Assembly (NCBI GenBank): GCA_032871835.1
Contig: CM065301.1
Span: forward strand, 33,426,405-33,490,404
Source of the DNA: Dipteronia dyeriana
Taxonomy: Eukaryota > Streptophyta > Magnoliopsida > Sapindales > Sapindaceae
Reading direction: 5' to 3'
DNA: 64,000 bases
Shown piece by piece: positions 48,567-59,340 of the stretch; position 1 is the stretch's first letter, and every line of letters begins with the position of its first letter. The notes beneath the pieces were generated by a model. That model was given only the letters and a program-made list of their open reading frames with translations. It was not told the origin of the DNA and searched no databases. Made by a program: the position numbers and the translations under genes.

Positions 48567-50794
48567 TCAAATACAAGGACCGGACCTGAGCACCCTCTCT
48601 AGCTTCTCAGCCTTAATGTAATCCCTTTCTGTGAGAGGTCCAGCTGGAAAAGGTGTGATTTCCACTATTAAGTGTGGAGTTGGGAGCTCGTCAAATAGAG
48701 CCCTCACGTTGTTGCAGCACACGCTTTCACCATGAGCACTCTCCCTCCTAATTTGACAACCCTACAAACAGGAAAAAAAAAAAAAGTTTCTGTAAAACTT
48801 ATTAAAAAAAGGGTATTGACCAATTGTCTGAGGTTATATTACTTTGTGAGAAGTGGCATCTGTGAAGTGATCATCATCAGATAGTAAGGATGCAATGGCT
48901 CTGAGAAGGCGGCGCCCTTCAGATTTGGAAGGCACCCTGTAGTTCCTTCTCAGTGTGCCCTTTGTTGTAGGATGCCATTTGCTCACCAATTTCCTTTTGT
49001 CCGCTGCTTCCTTGTCTGATGAAACAAAATAAGAGCCATTCCATTGAAATCAAAAATACTAAATTCAAAACTTACTATGATTACGTTACCAGTCCAAAAT
49101 AAGTTAAAAAAAAAAAGAGATGGGGTCTTTGAGGTTCCAAAAGTCTAGATTGGTGTAAAAATTACTATATCCATTTGAAACTAAAATGGCCAAATCCTTA
49201 GTGGACACTGGACAGACTTTCAATCAGAATGACTTGTAGAAAAACATCCTTACAAAGATTGAGAATATGATTTTAGACAGTCCACTAGGTGGATTAAGGC
49301 TTTCTTGAGTTAAGTTTAAATCCTAAAAGTTAATTCCACGACATGTGTTATTTATTCAACATGCAGCTTTCCCTTCTACAGCTAGAAAGAAATAGCAGTG
49401 AACTCTGAAAGGCGACAAACAATGCAATTTTTTAAGTTGCTTCCATCAGAATGTTTATCACTTGGAGGAAATCTTCATGTTAACTACCGCAAAGGTTGTC
49501 AACCTGTCATTAACCCCAACAATGACAGAATTAAGAGCACTTTGAACTAAGATTAAACATCTGGAACTGTAAAATGCTTCTCATTGTTATGAGAGATTAA
49601 AAAGGAAACAATACACAATGACACAAATGCTTAATTAAATTAGGAATATGCATCCAAAAGTATCCAATTGCAGAGTAGACACATCGAAACAACAGTTAAG
49701 CTACAAGAACTAGGATTCCATCATTAATTTCTAAGGTATAAGGCGCTTTAAACATACCCCTTCATTAATGACAGTTCCACATTCTGTGCGTGATGAACTA
49801 ATTCCTTCCTAGATTTTCAAGCACTTACAACAAGCGAAAGCAAAAAGTTCATGTTACAGAAAAATCATTTATAAATAATGTAAAGATAATGTATTAATTA
49901 CCGTTCAATGATATTTGTTCCACATTAAATAATAAATATCAGATGATTCTATGCTGATTCAACTTGTAAATCAGCCCTCCTACCAAATTTGACACATCCA
50001 TTGAAGAAATCAAGCCTAAATTTTTGCAAAACCAATGTGGGGAAATTTACCAAATGTTTTACTAGTCCCAACCTCAAAGGAGATCACAATATGAAGAATA
50101 AAAAAAGTAAAAATAATCTAGAAAGCTGAAAACTTTCTCAAAGCTTATACCTTACCTTTTCAAATATCTTTAATATTGCTATTGCAAATTGCAATGCCTT
50201 CACCTCTATGGCTATATATGGAAAATAACTTTTGAGATTCTCATTGTTATTTTTTATAAAGTTAACTTCCTTCTTTAAGCAATAATCAAACGCAAAATAA
50301 TCACACAAACCTGGTTTTCCTTGTATATTTTCCAACCACTTAGAGAACCCCAAATCGCCAGATTCACCAACACCACCACCACTACCGTCACCTACCAAAC
50401 CTTAACCAAAAACAAAATAAATATAAGGAAGAAAAAAACCCACCATAAAAAAATTATAACTTTAAAAGGATCATCATAACCGGTAAAGTCAGTCACCAGA
50501 AACAAATGGATTAGCTTGAGATCCAGCCAGACCAGTCTTCAAGAGAGCATAGTAGACGCAGAGCCTACCAGCCCACAAGATTGGAGATTCAAACAAAGAA
50601 GCATGAACAATAAGAAGGTTCTCAGTTTTGGTTCTTCTGGGTGGTGTTTTGTGGGTGAAAAAGAGTAAATTTTGGATGGTTTTGGATGGCTCAGAGAGAA
50701 AAGGTGATCTGGGTAGAAATGAAGTGGGACTCAGATTGCTGAAATGGGTTTGTTGTTGGAATGGTGAAGCGGTGAAACTGGTTATGGGATGCAT
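48567..50794 (-). CDS. Probable plastid-targeted protein of unknown function, 248 aa
   Basis: Four exons on -: 50794-50497, 50391-50311, 49015-48843 and 48761-48567, with GT-AG borders and a continuous frame from the ATG at 50794 to TGA at 48567. I do not recognise the family by name. Residues 1-65 are Ser/Thr/Pro/Arg-rich with few acidic residues, like a chloroplast transit peptide. Next comes ILWAGRLCVYYALLKTGLAG, possibly one membrane-associated helix, then a Gly-rich linker and DLGFSKWLENIQGKP. The C-terminal half looks conserved and compact: WHPTTKGTLRRNYRVPSKSE, LLRAIASLLSDDDHF, GCQIRRESAHGESVCCNNVR, LFDELPTPHLIVEITPFPAG and AEKLERVLRSGP. The Cys pair and the His in the third block could bind metal, but that is a guess. 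Intron 2 is long (1295 bp). The gene looks intact. Confidence 0.82.
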
Positions 50795-52250
50795 TTCTTT
50801 GATTGAAAGACCAATGCGTTTTTTTTTTTTTTTAGGAGCGGTGATAGACCGATAGTGAAGACAAGAGTGAGCTCTTAAGGTTTATCTATTCATGTCTTAA
50901 TTAGGGATGACAATAAATCCCAAACTCGTGGGATCCGTACAAATCCAACCTCTATGGAGCGGGTTTGGGGGATGAATTTACGATTCACGAATCCGTAAAC
51001 CCATATAGTAAAAATCCAACGGATTTGTGTTTGGGTTTAGGTTTGGGTTTGGGTTTGGATGTGGGTGTGGGTGGGTGTGGGTGTGGGTGTGGGTGTGGGT
51101 GTGGGTGTGGATTGAGAAACTAAACTCATAGGTGACCCGCGAACCCATTTAAATAAAAATTGTATAATATTTATTATTTAAAATATAATAAATCGAAACT
51201 TCAATAAATAACACTTTCAACTATATAGAGAATAAAATGTAATCATTTCAATTTAGAAAATATAATCATTTCACTCATTCTAAGTTATACTTCTCAACTC
51301 TCGTATATATATATGTCATATGTGAATTCTATCATACGTACACGTCATCAACAAAGAGGATAAATTGCCAGGTGGACATCCGAATAGGCATTCAGAAAAT
51401 ATCCTACAAGACATCACCGAAGAAGAGAAAACTCGAGTAGCAGATGTTGAACAAAACCTACCCAGGGTCAATCGACGTCATATACTACTCGGATCAGTTA
51501 ATGACACTCGGGACTGGTTAAATGACATTCTACTCGGGATCAAATGATGTAACTCGGGACCAGCGGGTATTGTCCTTACTCGGGACAAACATGAAGAAAA
51601 CTGAATAAAAAGCTCAGCGCATAGCTCACACGGATTAAGTCATTAAAATACACAAAGATATCCATATCAAAAAGGAATCCCAATAAAAACAGGATATTAA
51701 GCAGGAAAGGTTCCCAATCAGGCAACAACTTTATTTCTTCAAAAAGACTACGCTCTTACAAGGAAATAAGTCCTAATTGGACTACATTACTAGAGTCTCA
51801 TTCGATCTCAATACAAGACTCCGAAACAGGAAAGAAGACAATCAGCTTCAAGCAAGTAAATAATCATAATTAAATACAAAGATCTTTTATTACTTGTACA
51901 AAGCAGATTAGGGTTCTATAAACATATAAATAGACCCATGATCTCATGACAAAAGATATATACGGCAATCATAGAAAAACTACAGAGAGAAGAAGAGAGA
52001 TCGAGAATTGTATTTTTATTATTTCATAGTGGATTTTGGCTTGGTTGATCATTCAACCACCCGTGGACATTTCTTCGGTCATCAAAGTTTTACCACGTAA
52101 AAAACTTACGTCCGATTACTTTCTCATTCTCTTTCTCTTTGAAATCACAGCTAAAATCCAATAATTGTTGGCAATTTCTCACATATCCAGAAATCGACGT
52201 CAACAATTGGCGCTAAAAGGAGAGGCGTTGAACTTCCGATTTAATTAAAG

Positions 52251-53483
52251 ATGACAGGAAGCAGAAGCAATTCCGGAGATGTCCAAAAATCTTCAGATAA
52301 CTTCCATGTTGGCAGTAGCTCGTGAGATCTCGCTGCAACCACATAGAACCAACTTACATTCCTAGCGGGAATCCAGCAAGTTCCTCAGACTAGAAGAGAC
52401 TTGATACAACGCTTCCGAGAGGCGTTGCAACAATTGGTGACAGACGCAGCCAAGGAATGAGTTGATCTACTGGCTGCAGAAGAAGCACAAACTCCTAACC
52501 TTCCACCTGTGAGGCTTCGTTCAGTTGTAGTCGGGCCAGAACTAAATGCATCAGAAGCCAAAAGAAACTCTGCTCCAATCAATCAGACTGAACGAGGAAC
52601 ATCTGAAGAGGAACGACCACGCCAGAAGCAGAACCAGGATCAGACAGTCCGTGCTAGACACCGTAAACATGATCGGCACAGGGATAGGTCGTCATCAGAA
52701 GATATCGATCGGCACCATCGTAAGCGTCATCACGGAGTCATACGTGAAACGAGAGTTCCAATCAATCAGACTGAACGAGGAACACCTAAAGAGGAACGAC
52801 CACGCCAGAAACAGAACCAGGATCAGACAGTCCGTGCTAGACACCGTAAACATGATCGGCACAGGGATAGGTAGTCATCAGAAGATATCGATAGGCACCA
52901 TCGTAAGCGTCATCACGAAGTCATACGTGAAACCCGGTATCAAAGTGAAGAGCCAGAAAGAGGAATGAAAATCACCCTGCGGTTCAACCATCAGGAAGGT
53001 CCTGTAGGAGCCATAGATGTCATAATCCAGAGCCTAACTCGAGAATTAGAGAACAATAGGCGTCAAGTGGACGCGCTAGTCAGACGTTATGGGTACAACG
53101 ATTTATCTGACGAGGATTCTGACAGCCCATTCACCAAGGACATCCTGCTGACTTCATTCCCAGAAAGATTCAGGATGCCACACGTGGAGCAGTTCAATAA
53201 GGATACAGACCCAAAAGAACATGTCAGACGCTATAAAAGTGCTATGGCCCAGTATACCCATAACGATCCCTTACTATGCCTCAACTATCCACAAACTCTA
53301 GGAGACATGGGCTCAAGATGGTTCGGGAGATTGCCCCCAGCAAGCATTGGAAGTTTTAGTGAACTGAGCAGGAGTTTTTCAAGGCAATTTATGAGCAATG
53401 TTTACAGGAAAAAATCAGTGGCTCACCTTTCTCAAATAAAACAAGGGAAAGATGATTCGCTGAAGAAATACCTAGGAAGGTTC
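52251..53483 (+). pseudogene. Retand/Tat-type gag with an internal 61-codon duplication
   Basis: Capsid protein gene of the LTR element. Starts MTGSRSNSGD at 52251; stops at about 52325, 52349, 52458 and 52873 break it. An Arg/His-rich block (PINQTERGT, HRKHDRHRDR, DRHHRKRHH) of 183 bp is repeated in frame at 52575 and 52758. Then comes the gag core: RRYGYNDLSDEDSDSPF, HVEQFNKDTDPKEHVRRYKS, PQTLGDMGSRWFGRLP, FSELSRSFSRQF, KKSVAHLSQIKQGKDDS and LGRFG, ending at about 53483. There the sequence switches to the antisense ORF. Close homologue of the gag at 26711-28620. Confidence 0.9.
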
Positions 53484-54033
53484 GGCCGCAGCAGAGCATG
53501 GATCCATAGATCGCCATCATGCCCGGGGGAGGATTCCACGCAGCTCTACCACCTGCCGGAATCAGAGTGACCGAATTAGGCAGATCGAATCGGGCACGAT
53601 ACTTTTCTATCTCATCTGCCTCGACTACATTCGACTCTGTGTCAAACCCACTCAGGCGAGTAGCAGAGAAAGAAAGGCGAGATATTTTGAACGCCTCTTT
53701 GACATCTTTCTCATCAACAGTCTACTCCCTGATCCGAATGTTGCCCGAATTATGCTTGCGAACTTCACTTCTGCTTTGATGTTTCCCCATCCTTCGTAGA
53801 GGTGCCTTGTGATTAGAAACATCAGATTCAGAACTAGATGAAGAATAAGAACTGGATATAGGACTAAAAGTGACATCGAGGTGAAGCCCATAAATATCAA
53901 CTTCTAAAAATGGAGGCTCATCAGGGGGGATTTCCCCCAACAATCTTCGAATGCAGGAAACTAATTGAAAGTCCCTACAATCTAATGCTTCAAGAGCTAT
54001 AGTACAGAGACGAAGGCGAGATGTTGGCTCCAT
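53484..54033 (-). pseudogene. Antisense ORF of the Retand-type element
   Basis: Opposite to gag. ATG at 54033; one frame runs to the gag junction with a single TAG after NIRIRE (about 53722). N-terminal part: LRLCTIALEALDCRDFQLVS, then IPPDEPPFLEVDIYG. Middle: SSSYSSSSSESDVSNHK, acidic and Ser-rich. C-terminal part: EIEKYRARFDLPNSVTLIPA, then WNPPPGMMAIYGSML, where it is cut by the gag fusion. The domain ...F.LP.SV.L......W.PP....Y.. recurs in the gene at 62142-64000. Retand-clade elements are known to carry an antisense ORF between pol and the 3' LTR, whose role is not established. Here it lies exactly in that place, apart from the missing pol. Confidence 0.75.
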
Positions 54034-54518
54034 TAAAACTGACCTTGAATAAAAATTGATGCAAGATCTTCAATGGAGAATCGCGACCTTCTGCGTAGAG
54101 AAATCTGGGTTTAAGAAATTTTTTCTGCTGAAATTTTTTAAGAACGAACCAACACTGTCTCTCGGTGAAGAATTTAAAGAGATGATGGCATGAAATCCTA
54201 GGATCTCAAGGTGGGAAAAAATGATGTTGTAGGCGGCGTACAGGGAAACACATAGGTCGTTTCTCATAAATGATATCAAAAAACGAAAAGACAAGGGACA
54301 CGTGTCAAAAAGAGAACAGGTTTTCGCCGTCAGAACTCCAAAACGTCACCGTCATTAAAGATCTCGCGTGAGGAGGCAAATCGAATTTACAGGGTCACCA
54401 TTAAGACACTCCATTATGACAAGATATTTACTCGGTTACTGAAAAGATATTGAAAACTAATCAAAATACTTTTACCCGAAACAAAACCCTGTTCAGAAAA
54501 AATATTTTAAGGGGGTAT
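54034..54518 (-). promoter_or_regulatory. Leader and promoter region of the antisense ORF
   Basis: Lies between the antisense ATG and the 3' LTR. It has the palindrome GACACGTGTC (54297-54306), a G-box-type core, followed on - by CCTTGT. It also has a long leader with no other gene. The same palindrome followed by TCTTAT is upstream of the related gene at the right edge. Confidence 0.45.
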
Positions 54519-55776
54519 TGTCATATGTGAATTCTATCGTACGTACATGTCATCAACAAAGAGGATAAATTGCCAGGTGGACATCCGAATAGGCATTCAG
54601 AAAATATCCTAAAAGACATCACCGAAGAAGAGAAAACCCGAGTAAGCAGATGTTGAACAAAACCTACTCAGGGACAATCGACGTCATATACTACTCGGGA
54701 TCAGTTAATGACACTCGGGACTGGTTAAATGACATTCTACTCAGGATCAAATGATGTAACTTGGGATCGGCGGGTATTGTCCTTACTAGGGACAAACATG
54801 AAGAAAACTGAATAAAAAGCCCAGTGCATAGCTCACACGGATCAAGTCATTAAAATACACGAAGATATCCATATCAAAAAGGAATCCCAATAAAAACAAG
54901 ATATCAACAACTTTATTTCTTTGAAAAAGACTTCGCTCTTACAATGAAATAATTCCTAATTGGACTACATTACTAGAGTCCCATTCGATCTCAATACAAG
55001 ACTCCGAAACAGGAAAGAAGACAATCAACTTCAAGCAAGTAAATAATCATAATTAAATACAAATATCTTCTATTACTTGTACAAAGTAGATTAGGGTTCT
55101 ATAAACATATAAATAGACCCATAATCTCATGACAAAAGATATATACGGCAATCATAGGAAAACTACCGAGAGAAGAAAGAGAGATCAAGAATTGTATTTT
55201 TATTATTTCATATTGGATTTTGGCTTGGTTGATCATTCAACCACCCGTGGACGTTTCTCCGGTCATCGGAGTTTTATCACGTAAAAAACTTGCATCCGAT
55301 TACTTTCTCATTCTCTTTCTCTTTGAAAGCACAACTAAAATCCAATTCTTGTTGGCAATTTCTCACACATCCAGAAATCGACGTCAACAATATATGTGTG
55401 TGTGTGTTTTGTCTCCTATGACTCTTGTTTGAACTAAGAAATATATTTGAAATAAGTTAAATTTTTCACTACATTAAACGTTTATAGTCTTTAAAATTAC
55501 AATTTTCATTTATTTAAATAATGTAGAAATATTTTTCTAAAAAAAAAATTGACGGGTTCATGGGTTTGACCCGTGGACCTGTTTGTTTCATGGGTTCGTG
55601 GGTGGGTTTGGGTTTCCTCCAAACCCACAGGTGAAACTCGAACCCGAGCCCGTTTTTTTTTTGTGGGTTCGTGGGCGGGTTTGGATGACACAAATAGTCA
55701 CGGGTTTGGGTTTGGATTTTGCCAAACTCCCCGCCCCCACCCCCGAACCCAACCCATTGCCATTCCTAGTCTTAAT

Positions 55777-56488
55777 ATTGATTTTTTCATCAACAAATAA
55801 AACGGCAGCGTTCGAATAGGCAAATCAAGAAAAATGAAAATTAATGATATAATCAAACTTGGTGATATCAAACGGGCCCTAGGCCTAATATTGAAGCCGA
55901 CAAAGAATCTAGCAAGTAACTTTGGTCAAACCCATATTCGACGGATCGACCCAAGAACCAGTCAACTGAGATAACAAGCATTTTGTTTAGTCTAGATTCA
56001 GTTGTTATCGGATATCAGCAAAAGTGACATTTATCTGGGATTCAAAATGCTTAGCCCATGAAATCAGGCCTTATTCTTAGAGATTCGAGGACCCACAAGC
56101 AGTTGTACCATCGAGGGTGATACCAATAAATAAATCTCTCTTGTTATAGGGGGAAGATTCTATTTTTTCTCTAGAAACTGAAACCTTCTTGGCGTGTTGA
56201 AAATTTGCCAAAATCACCACTCAAACCACCTGAACATTTGAATCCTTGCATCTTATACATTCAATTCTCCTGTTGCATCCCTTGAATGCTTGCTTTAATG
56301 ATGCCACACTCAACCCAATCAAAATAAGGCAAAAATCGAGGATCAACATATTATTTTTACATTGTTTTCTTCTTACAACTAAGCAAAGCAGTCGACAAGC
56401 TGATTCGACCAGGTTTTGTTAACAAGTTGCTTCGACCTATTTTGTATCAAGTTCAGTAAACATCAATTGTAGATCGACCATTTACAGT
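55777..56488 (+). mobile_element. Probable gypsy LTR remnant upstream of a PBS
   Basis: No coding. It ends directly before TTTGGCACCCATCATGAGGA (56488-56507), which resembles the TTGGCGCCCACCGTGGGG class of plant gypsy primer-binding sites. The left LTR end could not be placed and no partner LTR was seen. Confidence 0.45.
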
Positions 56489-56524
56489 TTGGCACCCATC
56501 ATGAGGATCTTTGTAATTTTATTA

Positions 56525-57333
56525 TGAGCCAATTGAATCAAGAAAACAACTCTGTTAAGATGTCAGGAGATGAAATGCACCAACTGTCGAGAAGCAGATC
56601 GCTGCATTGACTGCTCAAATGACCTTGAATACTGAGAAGCTAAGAGAACTCGAAGCAGAAAACACAGCAGTCTGGACCCGTAACGCAGAACTGTAAGCAA
56701 TAATCGAGGGTGTGCCGAGCAACATGCCACCAGCGCCTCCAGTCCATGTGGTCAACACCAGGAAAGATATCGATATGATAGCTCGAGTCGCTCCAGCAAT
56801 GGATTCCTAAATGCTAGAAATGAATGTTGGCGAAGAAACAAATCCCTAAAGCACGACCTAGACGGTTTAAGTTGAAGTAGATCATGTCAACATTCTTAAA
56901 GAACACCACAAGAACCAAATTAGAATAGGTCTTGCAACTTGAGAATGCCTTTAGGACCACTTTGTCACTTGAATTGACTCCAGGACTAGTCATATCCAAT
57001 CTAGGTCTACACATTTTTGTTGACTCAGAACTTTCTCACGGGTTTGCAGAAATGGTAGCTCTCATACAATGAATTTCAGGACTCTCATCCACCATCAAGA
57101 AAAGCACACTAAACAACTTCACAGATTCCCTATTTGTCGATGCAATCGCCTTGATCGAGGTGCCCATAAAATTCAATTTCTCAAACATGAAGCAGTATGT
57201 GGGCATGACAGATCCGGACAACCACATAGCGTAGTACAAACATCGTTTGTTCACTGCAGCGATTCCATGTGACCTCAAAGGAGCGTGCATGTGTAAAGCG
57301 TTAGGATCCAACCTCAACGGTCCTGCTCTACAA
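56525..57333 (+). pseudogene. Ty3/gypsy gag N-terminal relic
   Basis: Readable pieces on +: VPIKFNFSNMKQYVGMTDPD, NHIA(stop)YKHRLFTAAIP, LKGACMCKALGSNLNGPALQ (57160-57332). This is the typical start of the plant gypsy gag domain (a P-x-F-x-x-P/N-x-M-x-x-Y ... DPDxHI ... YK.RM ... IP ... ACMCK.FGSxLxGPA pattern). Many stops upstream and an abrupt end at about 57333, where a tandem repeat begins. The PBS at 56489 fits the same element. Confidence 0.78.
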
Positions 57334-57344
57334 TAAGATAACTT

Positions 57345-57925
57345 TGATATACCTTGATATCAACATCACACTGTGAATGCTTAAATCACTTTATGTGCAT
57401 ACTTGGACATGAGTTGTATAATTATAAAATATTTTGTAATATTATTATAAGTTATAACTAATGAATTTTAACTAATAAAAATAACTACAGGAACACGAGT
57501 TATATAATTGTACACATTTTATAATAACATTATAAATACTTTATGTTAATTATTCGAAAATCATTTTGTGGATATGGGAACATGAATTGAGCAATCATAT
57601 GATTAGGTATAACATTGATATTAACATTACACTATGAATGCTTAAATCATTTTATGTGCATATGGAAACTTGAATTAGGTAGTCATATGATATAATTGAT
57701 ATCAACATTATACTATGAATGCTTAAATCACTTTCTGTGCATATGGGGATATGAATTGTGTTGCTATAAACATTTTGTAATAACATTATAAGTTCTAAAT
57801 TTTAATTTGTAAAAATATGTTGGAAAATGAACTGTGTTGTTACATGTTTTGCATATTAATATATATTAACATCCCTTGACATTAACATTAAACTATGAAT
57901 GCTTAATTATATATGCATTAATGAA
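57345..57925. repeat. Imperfect tandem repeat around ACACTATGAATGCTTAAATC
   Basis: The block TTGATATCAACAT(T/C)A, CACTATGAATGCTTAAATCA, CTTTATGTGCATAT begins near 57353, 57610, 57700 and, partly, 57875. The ATTTTGTAATAACATTATAA word occurs between blocks. Unit lengths vary (about 90 to 255 bp), so it is a higher-order or decayed array. No coding. Confidence 0.75.
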
Positions 57926-57984
57926 TGCGATAAAAGGATCACTGTTACATGAAAAGGATCTTTAATCACATGCTAACAACGTGC

Positions 57985-58671
57985 ATATAGGCGGTCTATG
58001 AGCTCTTGGCGATTACTGGTATTTTTCACGAGGATACACTTTCTCCATTAAGATTGTCTAGGGTATGAATGAGAAATATTAACTTATTCTATCTTTATTT
58101 AAGAGTTCAATTCTACCTCTAAATTTTAGCCAAGAAAAGATTTGAAGCTCCAAATTTCGTGCAAGCCAAAGAAAATTTAGAGAGAGGAAAAATTCGGCCA
58201 TTAGATAATTCTAAGAAGAAAAATTCCGCCAAGCCCTAATTTTTCTAAAAGAGTTTTCGGCCACCATAGCCTTTACATTAAAAGGTTTTGTGTACAACAT
58301 TGAATCTAGGTTCATGCGAGTTTCAATCAAATTGATTGATAATTCACAAGTGACCCAACATTCTTTGTTTTCTTCTTGGAGGATTATTGTGACTAACAAA
58401 GAAGTAGATTTTTTTTATTTTCATCATCAAGTATACAATTTAAAGAAAGAGAGCTCACACTCCTAAGTGATTCACGTTCGCAATTGGATTGGAAGATCTT
58501 GCGGATTCAATTCAGCGCTAGTTCAATCATCATGAGAAAAAGATACGGCACTTTTTATATACATCAATTATTCTAGGGTTAAGGTTCATGTTATTATAAA
58601 GAGATTTTTTTAAAAATATATCAAACCCTTTATTTTATTTTTCACGCTTCCGTTGCACGACTTTCCCTACA
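57985..58671 (+). mobile_element. Internally deleted copia LTR, same family as 20500-22673
   Basis: Contains GGCGGTCTATGAGCTC, GAGGATACACTTTCTCC and AGATTGTCTAGGGTATGAA up to about 58118. Then a gap of about 1.2 kb relative to the full LTR, then ATTCGGCC, CGAGTTTCAATCAAATTG, GGAGGATTATTGTGACTAAC and the proper 3' end TTTCCCTACA at 58671. Neither PBS nor pol follows, so it is a decayed solo LTR or a 3' LTR. Confidence 0.85.
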
Positions 58672-58873
58672 TATATATAATATTCTGCAATTATATACTT
58701 GCTTAAGTGTTTGCATGTAATAATCGTTTAGATTGTCATTTTTCTAAATTTGATAAATTTGGATATTTAGATTTCCTTTTTATTGAAAAACAATAGTAGT
58801 TGCAAATTTTTTGTTTTGTTAGAGAATGTTGTATTCATATTCTCTTATTTGCACGATAAAAGGTTTTGTTAAT
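58672..58873. other. Short AT-rich spacer
   Basis: About 200 bp, AT-rich, possible leader of the next relic. Nothing else is seen. Confidence 0.4.
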
Positions 58874-59340
58874 GTCATCTTCCTCTTCTTCAAACGTACA
58901 TGGGTATGAGGAGAGAAAATGCAAATATGAGCTACCATTGAGAGAAATATCTTGCCATAACACCTTGGAACTATAATAGACTATTCGAAAGGTGGCCCAA
59001 AGGAAATGTTAGTGAACTATAAGTGACCATTTTAAGTTATTTGATGTAGATTGATTTATGAATTAATACAACTTAATTTCAATATTAAACTACATAAAGA
59101 ATTTGGTGGATGCAATTACTTCAAATGGTTGGGTCTTGAAGTACCGATTACAATTATCCCAGCTGATATGTCATTGAATGAAGAAATGCAGAGGTTATAG
59201 AAAGAATTTTGTAGGTTGGAATGACTTAATCGGTTCTACAAAAGCTAAAATATGGGCTTAAAAGATCGTGTTCGGGTGTTAGAGTTTGATTTGGCTAAGA
59301 AGTAGGCAAAAATTTAGAAAACTCGGGCATTTACATTTCT
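58874..59340 (+). pseudogene. GRF-type zinc-finger small protein, decayed
   Basis: Pieces on +: SSSSSSNVHGYEERKC then KYELPLREISCHN (58874-58960), and CNYFKWLGLEVP (about 59113-59148), then LKDRVRVLEFDLAKK, a short coiled coil (59259-59300). GRF fingers bind zinc through CxC, C and C residues, ending in a C.YFKW motif. Here the second Cys of the first pair is Tyr, and stops follow. Small GRF-coiled-coil proteins of this kind are abundant and repeat-like in plant genomes. Confidence 0.6.

Larger units (their letters stand above)
51314..55389 (+). mobile_element. Retand/Tat-type non-autonomous LTR retrotransposon
   Basis: LTRs at 51314-52205 (892 bp) and 54519-55389 (871 bp) start TGTCATATGTG and end GTCAACA. 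The TSD is ATATA at 51309-51313 and 55390-55394, although the flank is itself TA-rich. PBS ATTGGCGCTAAAAGG at 52206; polypurine tract TTAAGGGGG just before 54519. The interior carries gag fused directly to an antisense ORF. Protease, RT, RNase H and integrase are all deleted. The two LTRs differ by few substitutions and one deletion of about 20 bp (near 54901), so it is younger than the copia insertion. Confidence 0.93.
50902..55768. mobile_element. hAT-type element (about 0.8 kb) with a nested LTR element
   Basis: Ends TAGGGATGACAAT and ATTGCCATTCCTA are imperfect inverted repeats. The 8-bp TSD GTCTTAAT is exact at 50894-50901 and 55769-55776. Subterminal regions carry GGGTTTGGGTTTGG and GGGTGTGGGTGT words. 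Without the 4.1-kb insertion at 51314-55389 the element would be about 790 bp and non-coding. It lies about 100 bp upstream of the plastid-type gene's ATG. Confidence 0.9.

Noticed and set aside
51030..51115. Telomere-like GGGTTTAGG and GGGTGT runs
   Set aside because: The words are irregular (GGGTTTGGG, GGGTGTGGG), short, and lie inside a hAT element with clear ends and TSD. They are subterminal hAT repeats, not an interstitial telomere.
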